A stretch of DNA of 64,000 bases from JBIYSM02 sp044759095 (GCF_044759095.2 NZ_JBIYSM020000003.1:62001-126000); one strand, 5' to 3'. Positions 1 through 8,997 are shown, counted from the stretch's first letter. The notes: generated by a model not told the origin, from the letters alone. Made by a program: numbers and translations.

Positions 1-1005
1 GATTTGGGCGAAAACAGCACGGCCCGGGCGACTATTCACTTCAATGATCCAGACGTTGCCCGCCGTATCGATGCCGACGTCGATGCCCAACTCAACAAGT
101 CGGCCGTGGTATTCTTCAAGAAAGGGGGGAAGCTCCAAAACCAGTTGTTGGAGCTGTTCCTCAATTTGCGCATTTACTTCCGGTCGGAATTGGCTCGACA
201 AAAAGGTGGAGAGCGGAACGGCCTTGCCGCCGCCGTGCAAATTGGAGGTGATGCTTTTTTTGTCTCCGACGCGTACGGCCATTCCCGTCGTCTGCCACTC
301 CCCGTGACCGTTTTTCTGCACAAGGATGCGCACGTCATAAGGAACCCCGTCTGGCGTGTGCAGGGAGAGATAGGGCTGTACGAGAAACTTGCGTCCGGCC
401 GTAAAATGGGCGATGAATCTGTGCAGGCCTTCCGTCGTCTTTAGTTCGCGCTGAAACGGCTTGTTCTCCCTGTTTCTGCCCGTGATGACGTACTTGTTGC
501 CCGCCTTTACGATGCGCACCACGTTGACCCCGTGGGTTCCCGCCATCGGCTTGATGATGGCAGCGCCGGTTTTTTTGATGGTGGCATGCAGATTTCTGTA
601 GGAGAGAATCTGTGTGTCCGGCAGCCATCTGGCCAGAACTGGAGATTTGGAGAGGATTTGGTGCACCTGCCATTTTCCTGACAATCCATGCCCCAAAAAC
701 GTGATTCCAGGGTCATTTTGCAACTGCTCAATATATGGTTTATAGTGGCGGTAGGACGCACTGATAAAACAGCGGTCGTAGATGTAGGACGGAAGCGGGA
801 AGGTTCCCCTGCGCCAGGCCCCGTTCCGGTACTCGAATCCGATTACGGTGCGGGTCTCGAAGTCTACGTCCCGGGGTGAAAAGACGAAGACGCGGATGCC
901 GGCTCTGCGGCCGAACTGCGTCAGCTTTTTATAGTACCCTTTTTCCATGAAATGGGAGCCGTGGCACCGGGTGATGATGCCGAGGCTTCTGTTTTTTGCT
1001 GTCAT
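1..1005 (-). CDS. YheC/YheD family ATP-grasp protein (partial, runs off left edge)
   Basis: This is the 3'-truncated end of a gene read leftward off the window; 335 codons are visible. The start ATG at 1005 follows an AGGTGAC ribosome site that overlaps the stop codon of the upstream paralogue. ATP-grasp signatures are visible: IIKPMAGTHGVNVV near residue 150, DVRILVQKNGHGEW near 220, and ELGIDVGID...WIIEVNSRPG near 300-325. Bacillus YheC and YheD are known as endospore coat-associated proteins of this fold; their ligase substrate is not established. It forms a two-gene operon with the longer paralogue at 1012-2463. Which of the two is the true yheC cannot be decided from sequence alone. Confidence 0.85.
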   Translation of the reverse strand, partial: MTAKNRSLGIITRCHGSHFMEKGYYKKLTQFGRRAGIRVFVFSPRDVDFETRTVIGFEYRNGAWRRGTFPLPSYIYDRCFISASYRHYKPYIEQLQNDPGITFLGHGLSGKWQVHQILSKSPVLARWLPDTQILSYRNLHATIKKTGAAIIKPMAGTHGVNVVRIVKAGNKYVITGRNRENKPFQRELKTTEGLHRFIAHFTAGRKFLVQPYLSLHTPDGVPYDVRILVQKNGHGEWQTTGMAVRVGDKKSITSNLHGGGKAVPLSTFLSSQFRPEVNAQIEEQLQQLVLELPPFLEEYHGRLVELGIDVGIDTAGNVWIIEVNSRPGRAVFAQI

Positions 1006-1011
1006 ACAAAG

Positions 1012-2463
1012 TCACCTGCGGCTTTTTTTCTTGGCTGGCTTGCCTTTTCTCTTGTTTTTGCCAATGATCCTGCTGTGCTTCGGTTTGGGTGTATAGGGAT
1101 ACCCGCTTACATGGGTCGCATAGTCATGCAGGCGGAGAACGGATGGGCGGATGCGTTTCAGTGGCGACTCCGTTCCGGCAGCCCCCGGGACGGTGTTGAC
1201 CTGTTTGGAAGGCTTGCTGTTTACCTCCAGAAGCCAGATGCGTCCTTGTACGTCGACGCCCAGATCGATGCCCAATTCAGCGTATTGGCCGGCCAGCGAC
1301 TGTTCCAACAGGTGGGATAACTTCAGGGCGACGCTTCGCAGTGTTTGGGCACTGGGGCGAATGCTGCTCATCCACGGACCGCACACGTTTAACGCCTGCA
1401 CCGGGCTCATCATCGATCCTCCGCGGGCGATGTTGGAGACAATCCGGTTTTGCCCGACGCGGGCGACCATGGAGGTGACGGCCCATTCGCCCTGGCGGTT
1501 TTTTTGCACGAGCACGCGGAAATCGGCAGGCCGTTGCGAGATGCCGATCAAAGGCAAAGCCTGCTGCAGCAGATAGGAGGTGCTTTTGGTCCGCTTGTTC
1601 AGGAACTGGTGCAGGCTGCCCAAGCTGCCAAACAGCCTGGTGCCGGCGCCGGCATTGGTTACCAGATAGCCTTCCGCCGAGCGGCGAATCCGGTAAATTC
1701 CCCGTCCCATGCTGCCGTTTGTCGGCTTCACGTAAAGGGTTCGAAACTCGGAAAGCATCGATTGCAATTCATGAAGGCCGAGATAGCGTACGGTTTTGGG
1801 CAAATAGGATGCTGCCTGGGCTTCTTTTGCCAAAGCCGTGTGCACGTGCCACTTGTTTAGGAAACGTTCGTTAAAAAACGGGATCTGAAGGTCCTTGCAC
1901 CGCTGGATCCATGCACCTACGTTATCGCTCTTTTCCGTCTGTCTGGAGGTGAGACGGTTGTAGATGCACTGAGGCAGCGGCAAAGTAACAAGTCTCCATG
2001 CGCCATTCCTCCTGACCAGGCCGCGCAGGGTACGCGTTTCCCAATTGACATCCTTTAGGCGAAAGGCACAAACGATTCCGCCGCGCTGTCGATAGGTATC
2101 GGCCACCTCGTTGTAAAACGCCGTGAGCAGGCCAAAAGGGCTGGAGGGGAACTGAGCGTTGTAGGACGAGACCAAAATGCCCAGATACGGGCCAAAAACA
2201 AGACACTGCTGGTTCGCTTGATAACGTACCAGCAGGGGATAACCCGTCGGCAGAAAGAGCGCCCGGGCCAGGGAAGGGCGGATGAAGGCGGGCCCGGTTC
2301 GTTCCATTCCGCTCACTCTTGCTTGGACCGTCTGGCTGCCAAATTGAACGGTGAGAGTGCACGGTGTGAGATTCAGCTTACGCATATGCTGCTGGGAGAG
2401 ATACAGATCGATCTCCGCCTCGTTCGGCTCGACCGCTTGCACAATGGTTGGAACGTAAGACAT
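1012..2463 (-). CDS. YheC/YheD family endospore coat-associated ATP-grasp protein
   Basis: The 483-residue protein has an N-terminal domain of about 120 residues absent from its shorter neighbour, then an ATP-grasp ligase-like domain. Visible motifs are LYVKPTNGSMGRGIYRI near residue 243, DFRVLVQKN, and ELGIDLGVD...WLLEVNSKPS near 393-416. The last 15 residues are almost all Lys/Arg, a tail that could bind anionic polymer or DNA (inference). The length is closer to Bacillus YheD (about 450 residues) than YheC. The start ATG follows GGAAGGGGATC. It is divergent from the DUF445 gene, as the yheB-yheC-yheD cluster of B. subtilis suggests. A role in the spore coat is inferred from the family. Confidence 0.85.
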   Translation of the reverse strand: MSYVPTIVQAVEPNEAEIDLYLSQQHMRKLNLTPCTLTVQFGSQTVQARVSGMERTGPAFIRPSLARALFLPTGYPLLVRYQANQQCLVFGPYLGILVSSYNAQFPSSPFGLLTAFYNEVADTYRQRGGIVCAFRLKDVNWETRTLRGLVRRNGAWRLVTLPLPQCIYNRLTSRQTEKSDNVGAWIQRCKDLQIPFFNERFLNKWHVHTALAKEAQAASYLPKTVRYLGLHELQSMLSEFRTLYVKPTNGSMGRGIYRIRRSAEGYLVTNAGAGTRLFGSLGSLHQFLNKRTKSTSYLLQQALPLIGISQRPADFRVLVQKNRQGEWAVTSMVARVGQNRIVSNIARGGSMMSPVQALNVCGPWMSSIRPSAQTLRSVALKLSHLLEQSLAGQYAELGIDLGVDVQGRIWLLEVNSKPSKQVNTVPGAAGTESPLKRIRPSVLRLHDYATHVSGYPYTPKPKHSRIIGKNKRKGKPAKKKSRR

Positions 2464-2553
2464 GGCGATCCCCTTCCCACAGGCATAAAGTTAGTCTATT
2501 TTATGAGAAGGGATTTACTTTGGTTCCATGGCAAAAGAGGGGTTGTTTGAGAG

Positions 2554-3717
2554 ATGAATCCGTGGTTACTGGTATTGTTAAACATGTCAATAGGCTCTGT
2601 CATCGGGGGTGTGACCAACGAATTGGCCATCCGCATGCTGTTCCGCCCTTATCAACCATGGCGTATTGGCGGTATTCGCGTGCCGTTTACCCCGGGGCTG
2701 ATCCCGCGCAGACGGGATGAAATCGCCGGGCAAATGGGACGGCTGGTGGAAGAGCATCTGCTCACGACAGAGGGGATAAAACGGGCGCTGGCCCAGGGGG
2801 ATCTGGAGCATACACTGCGACGCTGGCTGACCGGATACGCCCAGGAATGGATGAGCGACGAACGTACGCTTCGTCACCTCCTGTCGCAGATGGCACCGCA
2901 GCTGTTTGCGGATGACGGCACGTGGAGCGATGCGGTACGGGAGCCGATGAAGCGGCGTTGGCGGTCATTCGCAGGACGCCTGATCAGCCAGTATGAAGAG
3001 AAGCGGCTGCGGGAGGTCATCCCGGCTGCCGGATTGGACAAGCTGGAGGCAATGCTGGCTGCGTTTAGTCGTCAGTTGGTCGACCGGCTCCGGCAGTACC
3101 TTCATTCCGCAGAGGGGCAGCAGACGATTCAAAGCATGCTGCGCGGCTTGTTGGGGGGCGGAGGCGGCATGTTCAGCGGGCTTGTGGGAATGTTTTTGTC
3201 CGACGACAAGGTGATCGGCAAACTGCTCCCCTATGTGGACGAACTGCTGCAAAATCAGGAGCTTTCGAGCAAATTGCAACATGTTTTGCAACAGGAAGCG
3301 GACAGGCTGCTCGACAAGCAGGTGAAGGAGGTCATGGCGTGGATCGGCGAAGGGCAGCTGGAGGAGTGGTCCATGGTTCTGTTTGACAAGCTGGAGGAAC
3401 AAACCTTGGCTGTAGTGGACATGCCGCTTGCCCGTCTGTTGGGCGGTTTTCGTCAGACGATCGAGTACGACCTGATTCCACGCCTCGCGGAATGGGCGGT
3501 ACACACGCTTAAGCAAAACGTGGAGCGCGTTTTCCGTAACCTGTCCATTAAGGAGATCGTTGCACGCCAGGTGGAAAGCTTCCCGATTGAGCGAATCGAA
3601 GAGATGATCGTCGGCATCTCCGGCCGCGAGTTTCGGATGATTACGGTGCTTGGTTTTGTTCTCGGCGGGGTGATCGGGCTCGTGCAGGGACTGCTTTCGC
3701 TGTGGTTTTCAAAATGA
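2554..3717 (+). CDS. yheB: DUF445 family membrane protein, YheB-like
   Basis: This 387-residue DUF445 protein has the family layout: an N-terminal membrane segment (residues 3-20), then the GGVTNELAIRMLFRP signature and PFTPGLIPRRRDEIA, a long helical middle, and a C-terminal membrane segment (VLGFVLGGVIGLVQGLLSLWF). B. subtilis YheB is of similar length and sits beside yheC/yheD, matching the divergent arrangement here. The molecular role is unknown; the context suggests an envelope or sporulation link. The ATG at 2554 follows a weak GAGGGG site about 15 bases upstream. Confidence 0.85.
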   Translation: MNPWLLVLLNMSIGSVIGGVTNELAIRMLFRPYQPWRIGGIRVPFTPGLIPRRRDEIAGQMGRLVEEHLLTTEGIKRALAQGDLEHTLRRWLTGYAQEWMSDERTLRHLLSQMAPQLFADDGTWSDAVREPMKRRWRSFAGRLISQYEEKRLREVIPAAGLDKLEAMLAAFSRQLVDRLRQYLHSAEGQQTIQSMLRGLLGGGGGMFSGLVGMFLSDDKVIGKLLPYVDELLQNQELSSKLQHVLQQEADRLLDKQVKEVMAWIGEGQLEEWSMVLFDKLEEQTLAVVDMPLARLLGGFRQTIEYDLIPRLAEWAVHTLKQNVERVFRNLSIKEIVARQVESFPIERIEEMIVGISGREFRMITVLGFVLGGVIGLVQGLLSLWFSK

Positions 3718-3812
3718 AACGAAACTGTAATTTCGTTGTAATCTGCCTGTAATATTTCCGGGATAAGATAAAGGCACGATGAAAACCCCCTTAATGTTAT
3801 ATACTTCTGTTG

Positions 3813-3841
3813 GAGTAGCCGAAAAGCTACCCTTTTTTTTT
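3813..3841 (+). terminator. Rho-independent terminator after yheB
   Basis: A GTAGC/GCTAC stem with a six-base loop is followed by a run of nine T. It lies about 100 bases after the yheB stop and 45 bases before the next gene, so it could also act as a leader attenuator of the small membrane gene. Confidence 0.7.
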
Positions 3842-3885
3842 GCCCATCCTTCGGGTATATTGGTCGAAGGAGGGGAAAGAAACGG

Positions 3886-4167
3886 ATGAAACGCTTTTTA
3901 CTGGTTTTCCTCCTCGCTGTGCTGGTTCGTTTCTACGCGGGAGAAGAATCGATCAGCTTTTTATGGTTTCTCATTCTTTACCTGCCAATGATCAACTGGA
4001 CCGTTTACTGGATCTTCTTCAGTGTCCGGGTAGCGCTTAACCGTCTGCGCGGGATCGAGTGGATCAGCGTTCCGCAAATCCGGAAGATCTACGTGTGGTA
4101 CCTGAACATTCCAGGCTCTCTTGTCCTGGCGGAAGTGGTCTACCAGGGCTTTTTGTACAATCAATGA
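3886..4167 (+). CDS. Small membrane protein of unknown function
   Basis: The 93-residue protein has a hydrophobic N-terminus (KRFLLVFLLAVLVRFY), a second strong membrane segment around residues 27-50 rich in Trp/Phe/Leu, and a third hydrophobic stretch near the C-terminus. The ATG follows an AAGGAGGGGAAAG site, so translation is well supported. It lies 40 bases upstream of ytoI on the same strand and is probably co-transcribed. I do not recognise the family. It is not YtpI, which is encoded at 13165-13476. Confidence 0.65.
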   Translation: MKRFLLVFLLAVLVRFYAGEESISFLWFLILYLPMINWTVYWIFFSVRVALNRLRGIEWISVPQIRKIYVWYLNIPGSLVLAEVVYQGFLYNQ

Positions 4168-4207
4168 ACAGAGGGCGGACAGGACTATAGGGAAGGTGTG
4201 CAGTACG

Positions 4208-5518
4208 ATGGCAACCAAACATGAACAAATTTTGCAATACATTGACCGCCTTCCGATCGGCACGAAGATTTCCGTGCGCCAAATCGCCAAGGATTTGGAT
4301 GTGAGCGAGGGAACTGCCTATCGTGCGATCAAAGAGGCAGAGACACAAGGATACGTCAGTACCATTGAACGTGTCGGAACGGTGCGCATCGAGAAAAAGC
4401 AGAAGGAAAATATCGAGCGGCTCACTTTTGCGGAAGTGGTCAACATCGTGGACGGACACGTACTCGGCGGCAAAGAGGGGCTGCATAAAACCCTGAACAA
4501 ATTTGTCATCGGCGCCATGCAGCTGGAGGCGATGATGCGCTACGTCGATGCGGGAAGCCTGTTGATTGTAGGGAACCGCTATCAGGCGCACAAACTGTCA
4601 CTGCAGCAGGGAGCGGCGGTGCTGATCACCGGTGGTTTTGACACGAGCGAAGAGGTGAAGCAGCTCGCAGATGAGCTGGATCTGCCGATTATTTCCTCCA
4701 GCTATGACACGTTTACTGTCGCCTCTCTGATCAACCGGGCCATTTACGATCGCCTGATCAAAAAAGAGATCGTCATGGTGGAGGACATCCTCAAACCGCT
4801 GTCGGAGACCCCGATTCTGTTCACCTCCGATACGGTAAAAAAGTGGCACCACTACACCGAAGTGTATAACGACACGCGCTTCCCCGTCGTCGATGATCAG
4901 ATGCGACTGGTCGGCATCGTAACCTCCAAGGACATCATCGGTCACGACGAGTCGGCCACCATCGACAAGGTGATGACGAAAAACCCGATCACCACTTCGC
5001 CGCGGGTCTCTGTCGCCTCGTCCGCCCACCTGATGGTGTGGGAAGGCATCGAACTCCTGCCTGTTGTGGACAATCACCGCAAACTAGTCGGCGTGTTAAG
5101 CCGGCAGGACGTACTCAAAGCATTGCAGTACACGCAAAAACAGCCGCAAATGGGAGAGACGTTCCCCAACCTGATCATGTCCCATTTCCGCGAAGACCGC
5201 CATTCTGACGAACTTACCTATTACGGGGACGTATCGCCCCAAATGACCAACCATCTCGGGACGATCGCCAGCGGGATCATGACCACGGTCATGGTAGAGA
5301 CGGCATGCAACCTTCTGCGGCTGCATCGTCGGGGGGACATGGTTCCGGAGAACATCACCGTTTACTTTCTCAAGCCGGTGCAGATGGAAAGCAGCATCGA
5401 GGTAAAGCCGCGTCTGTTGGACATCAGCCGCCGTTTCGGAAAGGTAGAGGTATCCGTCTATCACGGCGAACAGCTGGTCGGACAGGCGATGGTGACGGCG
5501 CAAATCATTGATAGATAA
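4208..5518 (+). CDS. ytoI: YtoI-like protein: HTH, DRTGG, tandem CBS and hotdog domains
   Basis: The start chosen is the ATG at 4208, preceded by GGAAGGTG, giving 436 residues, close to B. subtilis YtoI. Domain order: an N-terminal winged helix (residues 1-60, DVSEGTAYRAIKEAETQGYV); a DRTGG-type domain (about 70-185); a CBS pair (about 205-310, with FPVVDDQMRLVGIVTSKDI and LLPVVDNHRKLVGVLSRQD); and a C-terminal hotdog/thioesterase-like domain. The DRTGG-CBS part probably senses an adenine nucleotide and the hotdog domain may bind an acyl-CoA (family inference). In Bacillus this gene lies near dnaE; here about 8 kb separates them, filled mainly by the catabolic island. Confidence 0.88.
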   Translation: MATKHEQILQYIDRLPIGTKISVRQIAKDLDVSEGTAYRAIKEAETQGYVSTIERVGTVRIEKKQKENIERLTFAEVVNIVDGHVLGGKEGLHKTLNKFVIGAMQLEAMMRYVDAGSLLIVGNRYQAHKLSLQQGAAVLITGGFDTSEEVKQLADELDLPIISSSYDTFTVASLINRAIYDRLIKKEIVMVEDILKPLSETPILFTSDTVKKWHHYTEVYNDTRFPVVDDQMRLVGIVTSKDIIGHDESATIDKVMTKNPITTSPRVSVASSAHLMVWEGIELLPVVDNHRKLVGVLSRQDVLKALQYTQKQPQMGETFPNLIMSHFREDRHSDELTYYGDVSPQMTNHLGTIASGIMTTVMVETACNLLRLHRRGDMVPENITVYFLKPVQMESSIEVKPRLLDISRRFGKVEVSVYHGEQLVGQAMVTAQIIDR

Positions 5519-5524
5519 AACAAG

Positions 5525-5551
5525 AAGGGCCGACGACAGTCGGCCTTTGTT
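5525..5551 (+). terminator. Terminator after ytoI
   Basis: The inverted arms AAGGGCCGAC and GTCGGCCTT around a GACA loop end in a short T-rich stretch. It closes the ytoI transcript before the catabolic island begins. Confidence 0.8.
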
Positions 5552-5646
5552 CATTCTGTCATCTCCACGCGACAGAATTATTCAGCAATTCATTATAGAG
5601 AAAATGAAATCGAAATACGTCTAATTTAAAATATTTCGATTTATTA

Positions 5647-5675
5647 TTGACGAATTAGTATAAATTAACTATATT
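5647..5675 (+). promoter_or_regulatory. Sigma-A promoter of the GntR/TRAP island
   Basis: TTGACG and TATATT are separated by 17 bases in a very AT-rich stretch. The predicted transcription start falls just before the palindromic operator at 5687-5714. It is the only clear promoter before the run of same-strand genes reaching 12047. Confidence 0.75.
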
Positions 5676-5686
5676 TAAACTAAACA

Positions 5687-5714
5687 ACTGGTATACCACA
5701 CACCACATACCAGT
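5687..5714 (+). promoter_or_regulatory. Probable GntR operator
   Basis: A perfect ten-base palindrome TGGTATACCA (5689-5698) lies within a larger inverted repeat, ACTGGTAT (5687-5694) and ATACCAGT (5707-5714). TGGTATACCA-type palindromes are typical FCD-subfamily GntR sites. Its place at the expected transcription start, 26 bases before the regulator gene, suggests autorepression and control of the whole island (inference). Confidence 0.7.
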
Positions 5715-5739
5715 GGATAGTAGAGCAAGGAGATTTATT

Positions 5740-6393
5740 ATGGCTTTTTTTTCAAAAATTGAACAAGGGCAATCTTTGAAAGAAACAGTTTATGAAGAAA
5801 TTAAAAATGCCATCATCAATCATTCGATTCCTCCTGGAGCTCCCTTATACGAAAGGTATTTAAGCGAGAGCCTGGGGGTTAGTCGGACCCCGGTTCGAGA
5901 AGCCATTCAGCTGTTGGAAAGGGAGGGCTGGGTTTACTCCGTTCCCAGAAAAGGGACTTTTGTATGCAACATATCCCTGCAGAATGCCGAAGAGGTTCTT
6001 CAGCTGCGTAAAGCTATCGAATCCTTGACGATGGAACTTCTCATCCCGATCATCACGGATGAGCAAATCGAGAAATTGGAGCAAATCTACGGATTGCAGT
6101 CTAGCAAAAAGGAAAACAACAAGGAATTCATCTCGATTGACAAGGATTTCCATCACGCTTTGGCTGAACTAAGCGGAAATCGCCGGCTTGTACAGCTTAT
6201 GCAAACGCTGAGCGACCAAATGCGGTGGATCGGGATCCGGGCTGTCTTGCTTCCCGGCCGAACGGAACAAACCTTGCAGGAACACCTTGCCATTTTGGAA
6301 GGGTTGAAACGCCGTGATTTAGAACAAGCCAAGCAAGCTGTATTAGCACATATCGAGCACACAAGAAATGCCGTGATTACAAGTTTGCAATAG
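5740..6393 (+). CDS. GntR family transcriptional regulator (FCD subfamily)
   Basis: The start is ATG 5740 behind AAGGAG, giving 217 residues. The N-terminal winged helix (about residues 10-75) contains PPGAPLYERYLSESLGVSRTPVREAIQLLEREGWV, typical of GntR. The C-terminal FCD all-helical ligand domain (about 90-212) shows the D-x3-H pattern (DKDFHHALAELSGN) and later His residues that usually bind a metal and a small carboxylate. It is the first gene of the island with amidase and transporter genes downstream, so its effector is probably the imported organic acid or a product of it. Confidence 0.88.
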   Translation: MAFFSKIEQGQSLKETVYEEIKNAIINHSIPPGAPLYERYLSESLGVSRTPVREAIQLLEREGWVYSVPRKGTFVCNISLQNAEEVLQLRKAIESLTMELLIPIITDEQIEKLEQIYGLQSSKKENNKEFISIDKDFHHALAELSGNRRLVQLMQTLSDQMRWIGIRAVLLPGRTEQTLQEHLAILEGLKRRDLEQAKQAVLAHIEHTRNAVITSLQ

Positions 6394-6409
6394 AGCAGGA
6401 GGATACCGG

Positions 6410-7090
6410 ATGAGAGAGATGCACCTGATCATTGAAGAGCTCAACGGAAAAAGAGAAAAGACAGCAGAGGTCGAAAAAGTCCTGGTTGTAGGGTATGGCG
6501 GAAGAAATCTGGAGAAAGTCTTGGAACACATCCATGAATTGGAGGAGATCGGGGTTGCGCCGCCTCCAACCATCCCAACCATCTATCCCCAGGAGACATC
6601 CAGTTTAACGACGGAGAACTTCATCACGGTTCAAGGGAAGGAAACGTCCGGAGAAGCGGAATATGTCCTCTATCACGATGGAGAGGAATGGCTGGTCACC
6701 GTTGGAAGCGATCACACGGATCGTCTGTTGGAAACGCAGGATATCCAGAAATCCAAAGAGGCCTGTCCGAAGCCGCTGGCCACAACCTTTTGGCGCTTGA
6801 AAGATTTGGAAGATCATTGGGATGAATTGATTTTGCGTTCTTGGGTAAGCGATTTCAAAGGAAGAAGGCTGTATCAGGAACATAATTTGACGGCTTTGCT
6901 GCCCGTTTCCCAACTTCTTGACAAACTCGCGGAATTTGGGTATGACCAGCTTTCCAAGACCGTGATCTTCTCTGGAACCGTTCCTACGCTGGAGGGATTT
7001 GTTTATGGAGAGAAGTTTGAGCTTGAACTGGAGGACCCGGTGTTGAAGAGATCCATTACGTGCGAATATTCCGTTCGTGTAAAGGAGTGA
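6410..7090 (+). CDS. DUF2848 family protein
   Basis: The 226-residue protein carries recognisable DUF2848 features: VVGYGGRNLEKVLEHIHELEEIGV, PPPTIPTIYP, and the strongly conserved WLVTVGSDHTDRLLE with downstream SKEACPKPLA. The family is thought to be related to the fumarylacetoacetate hydrolase-like fold (from memory) and its reaction is undescribed; SDHTDR may hold catalytic or metal-binding residues. The ATG follows GCAGGAGG. The gene is 16 bases after the GntR gene and two bases before the amidase gene, so translation is probably coupled. Position suggests a step in breakdown of the transported substrate. Confidence 0.75.
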   Translation: MREMHLIIEELNGKREKTAEVEKVLVVGYGGRNLEKVLEHIHELEEIGVAPPPTIPTIYPQETSSLTTENFITVQGKETSGEAEYVLYHDGEEWLVTVGSDHTDRLLETQDIQKSKEACPKPLATTFWRLKDLEDHWDELILRSWVSDFKGRRLYQEHNLTALLPVSQLLDKLAEFGYDQLSKTVIFSGTVPTLEGFVYGEKFELELEDPVLKRSITCEYSVRVKE

Positions 7091-7092
7091 GC

Positions 7093-7881
7093 ATGAAGAT
7101 GAAAGTGGCTTTGCTGCAAATGGACATCAAAATTGGCGAGCCGGATACGAATTTCGAGCATGCCGAGTCCCTCATGGAACAAGCCGTAATCAACAAGCCG
7201 GATATGATCATTCTTCCGGAAATGTGGAATACGGGCTACGCATTGGAAAAAGCAGGCGAAATCGCTGATGTGGATGGTGTGAGAGCCAGAAAGCTATTTT
7301 CCAGCTTTGCTGAAAAACACCAGGTTATGATCGTCGGTGGAAGCGTTCTCTATCGAGATTCCGCCACGGGGGATATTACCAACACCATGTTGGTCTTCAA
7401 TGAAGAGGGAAAAGAGATTCTTCGCTACGATAAAATGCACCTCTTCCGCTTAATGGATGAAGATCAATATCTGAAAGCGGGAAATTCGTTCGGATTGTTC
7501 TCTTATCAGGGGACAACGTTTGGAACGATGATCTGCTATGATTTGAGATTCCCGCAGCTATCCAGAAAACTGGTGCGAGAAGGAGCCAAGGTCTTAATCA
7601 ATACGGCCCAATGGCCTACTCCCCGGGTCGATCACTGGAGAACGCTTCTGCAGGCACGAGCCATCGAGAACCAGTCCTATGTAATCGCTGTCAACCGCTG
7701 TGGAGAAAGCAGAAACACGCCATTCCCGGGAAGCTCGATGGTCATCGATCCATGGGGGGAAGTCCTTCTTTCCGGTGATTCAGAAGAGCGAGTCTACCAT
7801 GTGGAAATGGATTTGAATAAGGTTGATGAAATCCGCAGGAAGATTCCGGTGTTTGAAGACCAGCGATTGGATTTATATTAA
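7093..7881 (+). CDS. Carbon-nitrogen hydrolase (nitrilase superfamily amidase)
   Basis: The start ATG 7093 follows AAAGGAGTGAG that overlaps the end of the DUF2848 gene; 262 residues. The catalytic triad is complete: Glu43 (LPEMWNTGY), Lys114 (YDKMHLF) and Cys148 (MICYDLRFP). Length and motifs fit the omega-amidase/MtnU-like branch that hydrolyses terminal amides of small dicarboxylic acid monoamides or carbamoyl groups. No signal peptide is seen, so it acts in the cytoplasm. Together with DUF2848 and a TRAP carrier it suggests import and deamidation of a carboxylate-containing amide; the exact substrate cannot be read. Confidence 0.88.
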   Translation: MKMKVALLQMDIKIGEPDTNFEHAESLMEQAVINKPDMIILPEMWNTGYALEKAGEIADVDGVRARKLFSSFAEKHQVMIVGGSVLYRDSATGDITNTMLVFNEEGKEILRYDKMHLFRLMDEDQYLKAGNSFGLFSYQGTTFGTMICYDLRFPQLSRKLVREGAKVLINTAQWPTPRVDHWRTLLQARAIENQSYVIAVNRCGESRNTPFPGSSMVIDPWGEVLLSGDSEERVYHVEMDLNKVDEIRRKIPVFEDQRLDLY

Positions 7882-7930
7882 ATTTCTTCTTTAGATAAAA
7901 TTCAAAAAAGATGAAGTGGAGGTCTTTCTT

Positions 7931-8950
7931 ATGTTGAAGAAAAAAATGGTTATGGGCATGATGAGCACACTCCTGCTCGCAGGCACTCTTGTGGGATGCT
8001 CCAGCAGTAATGAAAAGGCTGGCGGGCAAAATCCGGCATCCGAGCCGAAAACGATCAAGTTGGCGCACACAGGATCAGAGACGCATCAATATCATATTGC
8101 TTCCGAGATTTTCAAAAAAGAACTGGAAGCGAAGAGTAACAACACGTTGAAAGTTGAAATTTTCCCCAACGCGAAATTAGGAAGCGAAAAGGATGCCGTC
8201 GAAGGCGTCATGAATGGCACGATCGATATGTCCGTATTGTCTGCTGACAGTTCCATGGCGAATGTCGTCCCTGAGATGAATGTATTCGGTATTCCTTTCT
8301 TGTTCGAAAATGAAGAGCACGTTTATAAAGTACTGGATGGCGAAATCGGGAAAGGATTGCTCAAGAAGGCTGATGAAAAAGGAATGAAAGGGTTAGGATT
8401 CTGGGAAATCGGCTTTCGAAATATGACTACGAAAGAAAAGGCGATCAATACCCCGCAAGATATGGCAGGCTTGAAAATGCGTGTGCAGCCTGCTCCCGTA
8501 TGGCAAGAATTCATGAAATCTCTCGGTGCCAACCCAACTCCGGTTCCTTTCAATGAGCTTTACAGCGCTCTTGAACAAGGAGTGGTAGATGGCCAGGAAA
8601 ATCCGATTGCAACCATCATGTCCATGAAATTCTATGAAGTTCAAAAGCAAGTCGCCTTGACCAAGCACACCTATTCTCCTGGCGCGGTAATCATGAGCAG
8701 CAAAATGTATGATTCCCTCTCCGATGAACAAAAGAAATGGGTAGAAGAAGCCGTACTGAAAGCGGCGCAGGAACAGCGTAAAGTGTTGGCTGAAAAAGAA
8801 GCGCAATCCATCGAAGAATTGAAGAAGAACGGCGTCAATATTACTGAACCGGATCGCAGCGCTTTCGCGGAAGTGACGAAGGATGTTTCCAAAGCGGTTG
8901 CGGATAAGGTTCCGGCAGAACTCATCGAACAGATCAAGTCTGCGAAGTAA
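7931..8950 (+). CDS. dctP: TRAP transporter substrate-binding lipoprotein, DctP family
   Basis: The start ATG 7931 follows AGTGGAGG; 339 residues. The N-terminus is a lipoprotein signal with lipobox LVGC, so Cys23 would be lipidated, as expected in a Gram-positive. The DctP fold is evident: IKLAHTGSETHQYHIA, FPNAKLGSEKDAVEGVMNGTIDM, LKMRVQPAPVWQEFMKSLGANPTPVPFNELYSALEQGVVDGQENP. The conserved Arg (KMRVQ) normally salt-bridges a substrate carboxylate, implying an organic acid ligand. It is followed by its own terminator, which would make the binding protein more abundant than the membrane subunits. Confidence 0.93.
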   Translation: MLKKKMVMGMMSTLLLAGTLVGCSSSNEKAGGQNPASEPKTIKLAHTGSETHQYHIASEIFKKELEAKSNNTLKVEIFPNAKLGSEKDAVEGVMNGTIDMSVLSADSSMANVVPEMNVFGIPFLFENEEHVYKVLDGEIGKGLLKKADEKGMKGLGFWEIGFRNMTTKEKAINTPQDMAGLKMRVQPAPVWQEFMKSLGANPTPVPFNELYSALEQGVVDGQENPIATIMSMKFYEVQKQVALTKHTYSPGAVIMSSKMYDSLSDEQKKWVEEAVLKAAQEQRKVLAEKEAQSIEELKKNGVNITEPDRSAFAEVTKDVSKAVADKVPAELIEQIKSAK

Positions 8951-8960
8951 AGAAGTGAAT

Positions 8961-8988
8961 AAGGACTGCATGGTGCAGTCCTTCTTTT
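8961..8988 (+). terminator. Terminator directly after dctP
   Basis: A perfect ten-base stem AAGGACTGCA/TGCAGTCCTT with loop TGG precedes CTTTTTA. It lies within an otherwise collinear operon and so is likely partial, lowering expression of the membrane subunits downstream. Confidence 0.8.
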
Positions 8989-8997
8989 TATCGTGTA

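Noticed and set aside
4..444. A plus-strand frame at the left edge
   Set aside because: The minus-strand frame encodes a clear ATP-grasp protein through the window edge.
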